Position numbers and translations under genes: made by a program
Part shown: positions 45,550-58,258 of the stretch, piece after piece
How the letters are laid out: every line of letters begins with the position of its first letter
How positions within the stretch are numbered: the first letter of the stretch is position 1
NCBI RefSeq assembly: GCF_024713975.1
Contig: NC_091104.1
Span: 13,101,580-13,165,579 of the forward strand
Direction of reading: 5' to 3'
Length of the DNA: 64,000 bases
From: Paralichthys olivaceus
Lineage: Eukaryota; Chordata; Actinopteri; Pleuronectiformes; Paralichthyidae
Notes under the pieces: model-generated
Databases searched by the model: none
Told to the model about the DNA's origin: nothing
The model's input: only the letters and a program-made list of their open reading frames with translations

Positions 45550-48500
45550 CACCTCTGCTTCAGTCCATGAGTTTTTATACTACTGTCGCCACCAACTTCC
45601 TGGATTGGATGAAACCTTATCAATGATCTCACCAACTCATTGGCCTCCTCTCCTCCTCATAATCCCTATGTAGCACAAAATGATAAGAACAACCCACACA
45701 AAGTCAAAGCATATTTCCATCATCTCACCGTTCTGACTAAGGATGATACATGTAATCCCCGGGTTTTTGTAGCCTAGTAACTGAGCGTTGTTATTATTTG
45801 TCGCGTCATGGCGGGAAAGGGTCATTGGTTTAGAGTTTCTTGATCATTTTAGTTAACTGCTTTTGGAACATTTGCAACATGTTTACCTCTGAACGTGGCC
45901 TGAGAGCATAATAGAAATTATGTTATAAATAATGGAAAGAATAATTATGTATGAAATGTCATCATTCTAAAAGTCTCAGATAGGGTAAAACACTTTATGC
46001 ATCCATTTAAAAAATAATAATAAAGGAATAGCACATAATAAAAGCAATTCTCCAAAATAAAAATAGGAAAAACACAAAAATAACAAAAACAAATAAATAC
46101 ACAGGACAAGTAGTGAATAAATAATAATAAATAAATAATGAAATATGTGTGAACGATATTTAACCATGACCACTATAAAGATATCAAAAACTAGAATTAG
46201 GTAAAATCAGGCAATGTAGTATGATAAAGTTATGTGTTACACTTTCATTCACAGGAAGCTACAGACACAGACTGTCTATTCCATCATCCAGATAGAATCA
46301 CGTTAAATTTTAAATGATATTACAATTTTTAATTGAGGGTCTAAATTTCCATCCCCTTTCGATCATGCATTCAAAACAATGTAATTAAATAGTATGTCTA
46401 GATATTCAGTTCTGATTCGGTTCTGATCTTACAGCACAATGAAGGGGGAGATGAAACAAGATTTTGCCTAAATGTGATTTAAAATAAATGACATCAGATC
46501 TTTACAACAGTCCGGAAAAGATATAGGAAATATTCATCTGCATCATTGATAATGGTTTCTTCAGCAGTAGCATTGAATCAATCTGTACATGCAATTTATA
46601 CCAAATTAATGTAATTACTGTCTTACACTACTCTCAGACAATATGGTTCCAAAAGCTGTACAGTATACTGAAAACTGTATGTCATGTAAAAACTACAAAC
46701 TTATGATAGTGAATCTACTAAAACTTATATTTTAGGGGTGTGTAGTTCTTTCTCCTCAACTATTCACTGTAAATCGAAGCAAAACTAATTGTCTCAGTGC
46801 GATGGCACCTAGAATATTCAATAGCTGTGAAGGAGTACCCATCTGTTATCTTCTGATATCTGAAATGTCAAGGATGAATATTAATTAATTCTGTATTTCA
46901 CCTGAGTGTTTACTTAGTGTAAGTTTCCCTGTCCTGCGTCCTTGGTTGTGCTGGTGATAAATCCTTGGCTTAAGCCATGTAATTCAATAAGTACGGAGGA
47001 AAGCATGTTAAATCACCGAGATTTGAAATGGGTTTGTTTTGGTCTTTTTATTTTAGCTAATGTCATTGCACTTAGAACATTGTCTAAACCTTATAATACG
47101 TGGTAGTAATTTCAATCCGGTTGGAATGATTAAGATCGTAGCATCATGCTTCGGATATTTCCCCCCATGTAACTTTATTGACAAATTGTCCCATAATCAA
47201 CTGTAACAATCACGTTTGCAACATTATTTGAATTAAGTCCCACATATTCATTTTCATACTTCATGAAAAACAAATTGTTTACCTCGTAAGGACACCTCAA
47301 ACATCAGCTGATCAATATTAAAAGTTACAATCACAAGCTCCATCTTATGCTCATTAGTCTGAGCTCGTAATGTCACACGTGTCTATTTGCATCAGCATCT
47401 AAAATAAATAATTGTGGAGAGGGCTGATGGGTGAAATGCTGTATCTGAGCTGGGTGAGTAGTGGAGATGTGCAGGAGATGTTTGAGATAACTGGTAGGAA
47501 ATCTGAAGGGAGGGCTGTACACGACATAAGAGCAGCTCATAGAATCAAAGTCAACCAGCTGAGAATGAAAGTATCGAGGATTAGTCTTTAGATGTGCAGC
47601 TTTTCCTCTTTCTCAATGTGCTAAAGCAAAACATATTGCTGTGTTATGTAGCTTCTGCAGATACGCTATAGCAAGGTATAGGTGTTCGGACAAATGAGAT
47701 GTGAAAGCAGACGTGGTGTGTTCGTCTTATTTTAGCTCTATCTTTGTATTGATCTGAAAGTAAGAGGATGGGATGTACAGCTTCAGGTGTAGAGCAAACC
47801 ATGTGGCGGTCATGCTCGATGAAACAAATATCTGATTTGTTCTCAGGGGCTCTGGTGTCGTGATAGAGCCATGGTGGGTGTCATGGTGAGGTTAGCAGAT
47901 CATGTCTATTCTCTGCAGCCAGACTCTGATCAGCTCAAAGCCAACGTGCTCTGGATGTCTAAGGCCATGCACAACAAGTCTGTGACACCTGAGAGCAAAT
48001 GAAGTTGTTAGCTGCAAAATTGTTTTGGCCCACATATCGCATGGAATGATGGCACTTGACACTCCTGTTTTCCAGATCTAGGCCACAAGTAAGCCACAGC
48101 AGTACCAACCAAAGGTCAATCAAAGGTGGCCCGATTTAGTTTTGTGCTGGGCCATAGTCACCATTTTGCATATAAGACACTTTATGTTCATATGCGGATT
48201 ACGTCTTGCCTAGAGCACAGAATGTTTGCCAAAAGAAGGATATTGTTTTGGGATATTTAGGCTCACAAATGTGCAGCTTTAGGCTCACGTTCAATTTGTC
48301 TGTGCCACAAGTGAAGTGCCAACATCATTGTCTGTATTGGTCCACATCCTTATGCTATCAGGTCTGTAATTGTCTCGGTAATTAATCTAATGATTCCAAT
48401 ATTTAGTGAAGTGGTAAAGATGATGATGATTGAAAATGAGTTTGAAACCCATCAAGTCCGTGCAGGCTCACTGCAGCTCAATGTGGCGAAACCAGGGAAG

Positions 48501-51250
48501 AATTTCAAGTGGCTGAGACAACATGAAACAAGGAAGTCACACCACACTTTTGGTTTCCCTTTTTGTAGGTAAACATTTCAGTTGCTGCTCATTTTCCCAG
48601 GGAAGAGTCATATTTTGAAGTGGACAACCCAGAAGTTGTGTGTGTGCTGTGGGTCCAGGATCATCATTTTTTCTTTAAATTATTATCAATATAATGGGAA
48701 ATGCAATACAATGCATAGAGGACACAGACACAGAAACGTGCTGTGTGTCTTCAGCATCAGTTTAAGAGCAGAGCAATTCTAAAAGGAACACACACAACTG
48801 AAAGTGAAAAAACAGAGGTTCTGCTAAAATGCTCAGGAGCCATTTGATTGATGAGGACACACAGAGATGCTCTCACCACATGGTGCCATGAAAGAAATGT
48901 AATATAGGAATAGTTATGGGCCTCCAGAGCACATGCTGGTCATCAGAGGCAGTTGTACTGTGGTACAAAAATAAAGCATTTATGTTTTCATGAGAATGGA
49001 TATCCAAGGAAATACATACAACAACAAATCTATTCAGAGTTTCATATCAAGTACTATATTTAGTCTGGGTTAAAGTTGTAATTTGATACCACTGATCAAC
49101 ATTTCCTCTCCACCAGTTGAAACCTAAATAATAATCTTTATCCTGGAGCCCTGTTTACTTGAGGGTCTAATTATCATTATCTCTTAAAATAAGTGGAAGA
49201 AGCCTCTTGAAACAATGAACAGTGTTTTTGTCATTCCATCCATTTTGCTGTCATCTATATTTTAGGAACTATACCTACATTAATATGATTCTGGCTCCAG
49301 ACACTGCACATCATTTGACTTTTTAAGATAAAATAAAAAAATGTGTTGCTCTAAAATTACATGAAGAAAGCAGATTTTATCCATTAGCCTATGAAAAGTG
49401 TTAGACACTTATGTGATGACTTTTATGTCATTTTGTGCCTTTTAGGCTGGCACCTGCTATACTACGAGTTCAGCATGCCAGCTCTTTTTATTTGAGGAGT
49501 CCTTTTATAGCTTGAGCACAAATTCTGCAGACATGACTTTGGCTAATGCCCAAAACCCTGCAGTAGACCTCTTTTACAGTCTTGGCACCTTCTCTTCATT
49601 ATTTTTAGAGCTGAATGCAAAGGTATTTACTTTTCCAAATATATTTCCTGCAGAAGAATATCTGCCTGTTTGAGGTATATTCTCCAAGGAGTCACTAAAA
49701 GACACGAGAAGTCAAATTCGGAATAGATGCTATTGTGAATTCCACCGATTCCACCTGTAGAGCTAAAGTTTTTAAGTATCTGTTTATTTTTCTTTGCAAC
49801 ATATATTCATTGGCATTTGTCTTGGTAATATTTTGCAATCCTATATAGTTATTTTTAAGAATGCCACGTCTGTCATATGTACTGATTGAGAGAATGAGCC
49901 AAAAACCCAAAGGAAATCATTCCGCAGCTCCATTCCTCAACACCTGCGTAAGGTTTTCCCCCGAACTTCTCCAGCCATCATCATCCAGCTGTTAATGCTC
50001 TATAACTGTGGGGGTTGTTGGAGTGGGTTACCTGTTAAAGTTTTATCATCTCAGCCATGAGCCAAACATTAAGATTCACTTTAGTTGTGATGGGGATAGC
50101 AGATAACCCCAATCTCATATAGAACTGTGTGGTAATGTCACAGCAAAGTAACTCTATTGTAAAGGATTCTCAAGGATCAACACTGACACCTGACAAACCA
50201 TAAGCAAACAATAATTATTTCTAGAGCCCAGAAAATGTTGTTCAAAAAGGTTTACTTGCAATTTGCAGTTGACAAACCAACATCAAGTATCATAGTACAC
50301 AATATAATGATAGAAAGTCAAGCAACAAACTTTGTTCAGTGTTATTGTGATTTTAATATAAATTTGCTTCAGCAAAAACAGGCATTTAAAAAAGGTCAGG
50401 TTTGTTATGCATGCTCAATTGACAGATAATCTTTTACCAAATCTGTAAAAAATTGTTTTAATTTTGCATAAATAAATTCTCAGTAGGTAATCATTGTGCC
50501 TTGTCATGTATTTATTGAATCAAATAAATAATATTCTGGAAAACACTCATACTCTTCACATATTCTTTTGTTCACGTAGCAGCTGGGTGTGTTTTATAGC
50601 CATAAGAAGAGTGACACAGTGTGGTGGGAAGTGGGACCTACTGCTCTACCTCCAGTAAAACAGTCTGCTAGATACTGTCAATACTAAAGTACATATTAAA
50701 TCAAAGTGCTTATTTAATAAGAGCCTGTATATCAGTGTTGGTTGGATTATAATTTTAAACACATGTGGACTGGCATTTGACAACACATGTGAGATTAGTG
50801 ACAATAGTCAAAAAATATATTATTACGCATGCAGTATAAGTGGCAGATTGCTGCACATTGAGAAGCGGCGTTCAGTTTAAATTGCTCCACATTTGTGGAT
50901 AAAGTAGCAGTGCAGGGGAAAATATGGTAAGAATAAAAATATTTGAAAAAAAATTTGATTAATCGAGATTCGAAAAGATATAGGAAATAATCATCTGTTC
51001 ACTAGATGATAATGGAAGCAATCAGCAGCAGTCTTGACAATTATATCATAGTCATTTAATTACTGACTTATATCTGCACGGCAGCCACTGGTAATATTAG
51101 ATTTAAAAAGAAAATTTCACTTAGAAAAAATACAAAATAAAACAATTTGTCTTTCTCCTTAAAGTGTGTTAACCGCCTTACATTTGTTTCCAATATCCAA
51201 TTATTTAGAATATGAAAACAAATAGAAATGCTTTATACAATAAAGTAGGA
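45550..51250. other. Gene-poor region between cga and syncrip
   Basis: About 5.7 kb of AT-rich DNA. HTR1E lies in this interval in human, but I see no serotonin-receptor frame here. The only coding-like signal is the short segment at 47847-48002. The rest shows small random frames and A/T-rich runs. Confidence 0.55.
47847..48002 (+). pseudogene. Orphan exon-like segment of unknown origin
   Basis: After an acceptor-like TTGTTCTCAG at 47846, a frame of 51 codons reads to TGA at 48000-48002. It has a coding-like residue mix: RDRAMVGVMVRLADHVYS, then DQLKANVLWMSKAMHNKSV and PESK. An internal CTCTGCAG could be a second acceptor. I do not recognise the protein and found no partner exons nearby, so a relic of a lost gene, a lone terminal exon or chance are all open. 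Confidence 0.25.
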
Positions 51251-51273
51251 ATAGTACACCAAATACAAGGCTG

Positions 51274-51294
51274 CCCCCCCCCCCCCCCCCCCCC
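51274..51294. repeat. Poly-C tract, 21 C
   Basis: Uninterrupted C run near the upstream edge of the syncrip promoter region. Its length may be unreliable. Confidence 0.9.
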
Positions 51295-51399
51295 AAAGAA
51301 AGACAATATAAATATATACAAAAATGTGCAGTATAAATATACAGTATACAAGTACAATGTGTCCATTATTTGTAAAATACAGTGAAGTAATATGTGTTT

Positions 51400-52960
51400 A
51401 ATGAGCACAACAGCTGCAGAGGTTCCATAAACCGAGCGGAGTGATGGTGAACCAGGTCACACGGTGATGATGGTGTCTGATGGTGTTCGATGCTGACCCG
51501 CTGCTGCCTCAGTGCCTCCGTCTCTACTGTACAATGCATACAAGGCAAGCCCGTGCGGGACTGTCCAAGAAACCCCATCGACGAGACAAAACTCGAGGCG
51601 TGAACGTGGCAGCCATTTTACATCATCAAGAGTGAATGACTGGAGCCGGACCAGTGCCGGGAGTTTTACACTTTTTCTGTCTTTTCAATATCACATTTAT
51701 CTTCCTAAACAATCAGCACCATACGCGTTGGTGAGCCGGCGGCAGGTAGGGCGAATGCTTCTAACTGGTCACGTCATTGTTGCTGCATTGATTGCTGAAA
51801 AGTCCGAAACCGTGCGGTGCTGTTTCAAACAATGTGGAAACTGGTGGTGGTTGGGAACGAGTTCTCCAGACCGGCTTTTTGAAAATGGACTCTTCCTATG
51901 TGGCGGCACGTTGACTAACCACGCACCCAGCGGGCTAAAGGCTCCGGCTCTTTAGGCCCCGGTGGCTCTGGTTTAATCTAAAAGCTGCGGTGTGTTAATT
52001 AGCTAAGTCTATACCGACAAATGATGGTGTAACAATGGCCTCGCTGAAAATCCGTTCGCATTAGCATGCTAGCTCACGTTAGCCTATTTTGACAGATCGC
52101 GGAGTTGACATGCTCATTGTCATTGTATGCTAGCAGGCAGTTAGCTGGCAAAAGCCACTTTTCTTAGCAATCGCGTGTCGCTGCCGTGCTAGCTGTCATT
52201 CTTCTCGCAGACTGAAACAACAGGCACAGAAGTATTCGTGTAAAGTGCAAATTAGCGCATCGTGTTATTGTCTCCACGAAGGTCCCCGGTTAGCATGGCT
52301 GCTGTAATGTTAGCTGGGCAAACTAGCCAGCTAGCCAGCTAGCTAGCCTCAACGTGTGCGAGTCAGTCCCTCCCCGCTAAATCAAACGTTGTCATATTCG
52401 TCACGTAAAATAATTAAATGAAATAAATATGTGGGAGTTACTGATTGAACAATCAAGTTCGATATATCAGATGTTTTAACCTTTACTTTTAACGCTGTAG
52501 AAATGTTTTAACCACAGAAAGCACGTGCTTACCGATATAACGTGATCGATTAGCAGGCACTACACGGTATCGGTGGCATGATATCTTTAAGCTAATATTA
52601 GCTACAGGTAACGTTAGCTGAGGCAACGTTAGGCCGAAACAGAAGTTTGCCGTCCACGTTTTGCTGAGTCCAGCGTTGCCGGATCCAGTAATGGGAGCAG
52701 AGATCAGTGGGATTGCTGCTCTGCACGAGTTCTTGCCTCAGTGTGTATCAGCACAAACAGGATGGAAGTAACGACTGGGTTAGTTCTGTGCGTGATTGTG
52801 GTTGGAGTATTAATTTTAATATCACAGTCCGTGCTGTCAAAGTGTCAATAAACAAAATGGGTGCACGATCACTGGTCAGCCACCGGAAACCGGGGCTCAC
52901 TCTGTGATGGAGCACGTGTATCGGCTATCTAGCCTGTGCTGAAGTCAGCAGCGAGAAGGT
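51400..52960 (+). promoter_or_regulatory. syncrip: syncrip CpG-rich promoter and 5' UTR region
   Basis: CpG-rich, repeat-free DNA with several candidate leader donors: GGCAG|GTAGGG near 51746 and the stronger GAAG|GTAAGC at 52959. These would splice to the acceptor ACACAG at 53546, 12 nt before the start codon. Many GCTAGC and GTTAGC words occur at 52065-52350 and 52590-52620. No TATA box was noted. Which leader is used cannot be told from sequence. Confidence 0.45.
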
Positions 52961-53558
52961 AAGCTAACATGTAATTTAGAGGCCAAAGCAAACAAGGCTC
53001 CTGCAGCAGCAGCAGCAGCAGCCATCGAGGGCGCAGAGATTCAGGAGTTAGCAAATGAACGTTGCTCAGTTTGCTAATTTCTGAACCCAGAACAAACCGC
53101 AAGTAGAAAGCACCGCCACATGGACACAAACTCAGTAGTGAAACTGTTTATGACATGTCATTTATTAGATTTCTGTTGGGGATTTGGTTTGTGCAATGTC
53201 TGCTTTTTGTGCAATGTTAAAACATTTGTGTCCACTGCCTATATGAAGGTTTTTGGGTTTCTACCTCATGCAAGCTGAGAGCTGCAAATGTGAGTCAGGA
53301 CAGTGAAAAGTCTCTAGATGGTATAGGACCAAATGGCCATGTTAACTTGTGCAATCTTCCCATATTTCATAATTTGTGGATAATAATTTGTCAGACACCC
53401 TGTTCAAAGATCATAAATGGTCAAGTCTTTATTTGTATACATTTTGAAATTATTCACCTGTCATGTCTGAGACTTCACACTCTCCTGAACACATCCCAAG
53501 TCTTGCCCTTGACCCAGGATTAATTTGGCTCATTGCATTCACACAGATTTCTGGAGAC

Positions 53559-56500
53559 ATGGCCACAGAACATATTAATGGAAATGGTCCAGAAGAACCA
53601 ATGGACACCTCTGCTGCAGTTACCCATTCTGAGCACTTCCAGACTTTATTAGAAGCTGGTTTACCACAGAAAGTTGCTGAAAAACTAGATGAAATTTACA
53701 TAGCAGGTAAGGCACAATGAATATACTTGCATATTGAAATATGCAAATTTTTGTTTATCAATTTCTTGCATGTACTGTCATTTATCACCTTTTTGAATGG
53801 GGGAATTGGGATCCTGAAGCAACTTTTTGTGGTTTCCTACCAAAATGGGTACTGCAGTGCTACAAAATATTAAATTACACATTCCTAGTGAAAATGTGTA
53901 CATGATTGCAGCATTTGCATTCCCAACATGGTTGCATGATCACTGGTGTCAGGGTGAATGAATTGTCATTAAGTTTCTTGGTGAGCCTGTCCAATCTCTG
54001 TTAATTTCTATGTAATTTCCTCACATCCCATACAATTACTGCAGACGGATGAATAGATGTAATTATGATCTCAGTGACAGCCTGCTTTTACCAGATCTTA
54101 AGAAGTTTGTGTAGAGACGAGCTCCAGGGCCAAACATTCGGGGGGTCATTTTAGGACTTGTTTGGTCGGTCAGATCTAGAAAAGTACTAGTCTGGCCTTT
54201 TCAGCCAGATGGGACCGAGGCAGGAACAATGGCAGCAGCTGTCTGGTGTGTGGCTGCCTGGGACAGGTGACGGCCCCTCCACAGAGGAGAATGCAGCCCG
54301 GCTCATTAGAAACTCTTAGCCACAGTGTAGAGTGCAGTGGCGTATCAAGTTGCACTGTCACATCTGTTGTGATTAGTTCTGCAAAGACATGCTGTTTGGA
54401 GAGTAAAGTGCACCCTGACTACTGAACATAACTTTGATTTGGCTTGTCCCCCTCCTCTCCTCAATGTAGTTTATATGTATCCATTACTTTTTTATTAAAT
54501 AAGACATAACACTAAGTGGCTCCCTTGTAATTTAAAAAAATCCTTTAGTTGTACTCTATTTTCTGTCTTTGAATGACTCTTACTGTACCTCATCATTTCT
54601 CCCTTTGCATTTGTCTCTCTTCCTCCAGGTTTGGTGTCACACAGTGACTTAGATGATCGAGCGATTGAGGCTCTGAAAGAGTTCAACGAGGAAGGTGCTC
54701 TGCAAGTCCTTTTGCAATTCAAGGACAGCGACCTCTCACATGTTCAGGTATGCATGTAGAACTGCTGTGTTGTTTGGTTCACTTCTGATGCTGTGATACA
54801 AAGTGGTGTAATGACCTACAAGATGGACTTATTCTTTTTGTGTTGAACAGATAATGTGATCGTAATTATGATTATTATTGTTTGATCATACTTTCTTTTC
54901 TTTTCAGAACAAAAGTGCCTTTCTTTGTGGCGTGATGAAGACGTACAGACAGAGAGAGAAACAAGGGACCAAAGTCTCAGACACCAATAAAGGACCAGAT
55001 GAAGCCAAAATCAAAGTGAGAACTGATATAGAATCTTATGTTGTGCTTTACATGTGTGAATGCTGAAGCAGTTTGAATATAGAACACATTTTTAATTAAA
55101 CATTATCCTTTTAAATTCGCCATGTTTTTTTTACGTCAGGCTTTGCTGGAGAGAACTAGCTACACGCTTGATGTGACAACAGGCCAGAGGAAGTATGGGG
55201 GTCCTCCACCAGAGTCCGCCCACTCAGGGGCGCAGCCCACCATTGGTACAGAGGTACAAAATAACCTTACTTAACACTTGTCAATCACTCCACTTCTTTT
55301 AACTTTGTTGGTTGTTAATCCTTTTCAAATGATGGTGTCCAAATGATGAAACTTGAATATCTTCTGTAGTGACCATGGTTACACTGATAGTTTACCGCTA
55401 AGAGCTGACTGGATACCCTTTACCTAAATGCAGTCCTTCTCTTGTCTTAACATTTCAGATGAAGGAGTTTATTTCATGCACCATTATTTTTGCTCTCAAC
55501 CTTATAGATATTTGTAGGCAAAATCCCCAGAGACCTTTTTGAGGATGAGCTGGTTCCACTGTTTGAGAAAGCTGGCCCCATCTGGGACCTGCGCCTGATG
55601 ATGGATCCTCTCAGTGGCCTGAACAGAGGCTATGCCTTTGTCACTTTCTGCACTAAAGAAGCTGCACAGCAGGCTGTCAAATTGGTACGTTTACATGACT
55701 GTTATTATTCCCAGAAAGGGAGAGGGTCTGATGGAGTTTGGTAAAAACACACATCGGGTAAAATTACGTCAAGAAAACAAAGTTTTTTTTATCACTTAAT
55801 GTGCTAATGACATTTATATCCATAAAGAGTGTGAAATAGCAAGTACATCAAGTTGGTATAGGCTCCATTGTTCACTCCTCTGCTTTTTTTTTTAACCATT
55901 ACTTAAACTATCCTCCATCTTTCCACAGTGCAACAACAATGAAATCCGACCGGGTAAACATATCGGCGTGTGCATCTCTGTGGCCAATAATAGACTGTTC
56001 GTTGGCTCCATCCCCAAGAGTAAAACAAAAGAGCAGATTGTTGAAGAATTTGCAAAAGTTACAGGTAAGTCAGTGCCATCCTTAGATTTTCATGATTTGT
56101 TAAACATCATCATACCCACAATAAAGATTAGGTTCATTCTACGTTCAAGATTTGTTATGCAAGAATCAGTGGGTGATGCTTTGTGAATGTCCAAATGATG
56201 AACTTCTTACAATCCCAGAGTAACTTATGTTACTATGACGATTTACCGCTAAGATCTGACTGGACACTAGATGTAGCTGAGCTTGTTTTTCACCCTCGTG
56301 GTTAGGTATCTGATGAAGGGATAACTTGGTCTTAATTTCTCCATGTCTGATTACCACTATGAAACCACTTTGTTCATTAGTTTTTTATTCAAACCTTTAA
56401 TTTCACAGTTTATCTTAAATTGTGTCAATAGTTTGTTGGTAGGTTATTGATGTGAATTGATTTTAATCAGTGATGCCACTTAACCACCTTCTGTTGTTTT

Positions 56501-58258
56501 TTTTCTCCACCCATCTCTTTCTGTTTCCAGAGGGTCTAAATGATGTCATATTGTACCACCAGCCAGATGATAAGAAGAAGAATAGAGGCTTTTGCTTCCT
56601 GGAGTATGAAGACCACAAGACGGCAGCTCAGGCTCGTCGCCGTCTGATGAGTGGCAAGGTGAAGGTGTGGGGAAATGTGGTCACTGTAGAATGGGCTGAC
56701 CCTATCGAGGATCCGGATCCAGAGGTCATGGCCAAGGTAAGGCACAAGGCTGGGGTCATCAGTTGCTGTTCAGTGTGTAAGTGGCCAACATAAGTTTTCT
56801 GTCACCTAAACCTGAACCATGTTGTTCTTGTCCCAGGTCAAGGTGCTGTTTGTGAGGAACCTAGCAAGCACTGTTACAGAGGAGATACTTGAAAAGACCT
56901 TCAGTCAATTTGGCAAGTTGGAGCGGGTGAAAAAATTGAAAGACTATGCCTTCATCCACTTCGAGGAAAGAGATGGTGCTGTGAAGGTATGACAGTCTTT
57001 GCAAAGACACTAATGTTTCTGACCTAAACTTGTCATTGCTGTGAGATTGATCCTAGAATCTTGTCTTTTGAAATTGCCAGGCGTTGGCTGATCTCCACGA
57101 AAAAGTACTTGAAGGAGAGCGCATCGAAATTGTCTTCGCCAAACCCCCTGACCAGAAGAGGAAAGAGCGTAAAGCCCAGAGACAAGCTGCCAAAACACAG
57201 ATGTAAGCTTGAACAATGCAACCCGAATCTATGACCTTTTAGATATGCTGTTAGCAAATTTATATGTTGATATAAAGCAAGAAGCCATATTCATGTCGAG
57301 CCTGTGTATCTCCCCAGGTATGATGAATACTATTACTATGGGCCTCCCCACATGCCACCACCCACAAGAGGCAGAGGCCGAGGAGGGCGAGGAGGTTATT
57401 CTTACCCTCCAGATTATTATGGCTATGAAGACTACTATGATTACTATGGATACGATTACCACAACTACCGGGGTGGCTACGATGACCCGTACTATGGCTA
57501 CGAGGACTTCCAAGGGTCCGGCAGAGGACGAGGAGCAAGGGGTGGAGTCCGTGGAGGTGCCAGTCAGACCAGAGGCCGCGGTGCTGTCACAGCGAGGGGC
57601 CGTCTGGGCTTCTCCCAGCGAGGAGGCCCTGGAACAAGCAGAGGTAAATGAAATTAGTTTTAAAGTGTGACTAATAAAGCTTGATTTTTCTGTTCCAGGT
57701 AATTACTGTTAATTAGGGAAAGAAGTTGTTAAATGGCTTGTTCAGTCAGTGGTTTTTAGAAGTCTTGAAAAGTGATTGCTGTGCTCAGTCTCTGTATATT
57801 TCCAATGCTGAGTGTCAGTTATCAGAGAACAAAGTTCAGGGGAAAGACAGAGCGCTGTAGTAAATGAAAGCAGCTCTAGTTAAGGAAAGGAATATATTGA
57901 TTATGTTGAAATGATCCTACAAAATATCAGAAACCTGTACAAAAAATACTCACGTTGCCATTAAAAAAAGATACGCCTGCTTATATGCATCATAACTAAT
58001 CCCTGACAGGTGTCAACTTTCAGACCAGCTTGTCAACTTGTTGCTGCCAGCAGAGCAAGGTCATTCACAGCATACTATGTTTTTAAGGACAGTTGAATCA
58101 CTCCAGTAGTTGAATGCTGGCTTTAGTCTTCATTTTGTCTAATTTCATTAAATTGCTAGCATGCTGATTAATGGAGAATGCATATGGATCCCTCCATACT
58201 AATTTTATATTTCCTCTCGTTGGTCCCAGCAGGGAAACGGGGTCGAGGGCGGTCCTGA
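53559..58258 (+). CDS. syncrip: hnRNP Q (SYNCRIP), RNA-binding protein
   Basis: A 543-aa RNA-binding protein of mRNP granules, acting in mRNA transport, translation and stability. Coding exons: 53559-53706, 54629-54747, 54908-55015, 55140-55253, 55508-55684, 55929-56064, 56531-56736, 56837-56986, 57081-57202, 57318-57643 and 58233-58258; total 1632 nt. The acidic N-terminal domain ([25 protein letters not shown]) spans about residues 1-160. RRM1 starts at 164 ([15 protein letters not shown]), RRM2 near 244 ([15 protein letters not shown]) and RRM3 near 339 ([14 protein letters not shown]). The C-terminus is an RGG and Tyr-Gly-rich tail ([20 protein letters not shown]). It ends GKRGRGRS, without the KRKADGYNQPDSKRRQ nuclear signal of the long human isoform (623 aa). 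If the last intron is retained, the protein instead ends SRGK at 57651. Introns 4 and 6 each contain a snoRNA-like element. Confidence 0.95.
55334..55417 (+). ncRNA. Candidate C/D-box snoRNA in syncrip intron 4
   Basis: An 84-nt element with C box ATGATGA at 55343-55349 and D box CTGA at 55405-55408. A perfect 8-bp terminal stem (one G-U pair) joins GGTGTCCA at 55334-55341 to TGGATACC at 55410-55417. In the middle, GTGACC-AT-GGTTAC forms a hairpin between possible D' (CTGT) and C' (TGATAG) boxes. The guide before the D box, TTTACCGCTAAGAG, is complementary for 11 nt (ACCGCTAAGAG) to CUCUUAGCGGU at 5.8S rRNA nucleotides 4-14. By the box D+5 rule it would direct 2'-O-methylation of U8. Intronic placement on the host's sense strand is the normal vertebrate layout. 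Confidence 0.75.
56188..56266 (+). ncRNA. Candidate C/D-box snoRNA in syncrip intron 6 (paralogue)
   Basis: A 79-nt relative of the element in intron 4. C box ATGATGA is at 56195-56201 and D box CTGA at 56256-56259. The terminal stem pairs TGTCCA at 56188-56193 with TGGACA at 56261-56266. The internal hairpin is GTAAC-TTAT-GTTAC, whose arms differ from the first copy but still pair. The guide is TTTACCGCTAAGAT, the same except for its last base. The stretch between C box and hairpin differs from the first copy, so any D' guide is different. Confidence 0.75.
57673..57678 (+). terminator. syncrip: Intronic AATAAA after the alternative syncrip stop
   Basis: AATAAA begins 22 nt after the TGA that ends the unspliced form of exon 10. 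It could serve a short isoform made by intronic polyadenylation. The downstream GT-rich element was not assessed. Confidence 0.3.

Noticed and set aside
57209-57670. 153-codon + frame overlapping syncrip exon 10
   Set aside because: Wrong frame. The real frame gives the YG/RGG-rich tail and joins exon 9 in phase.
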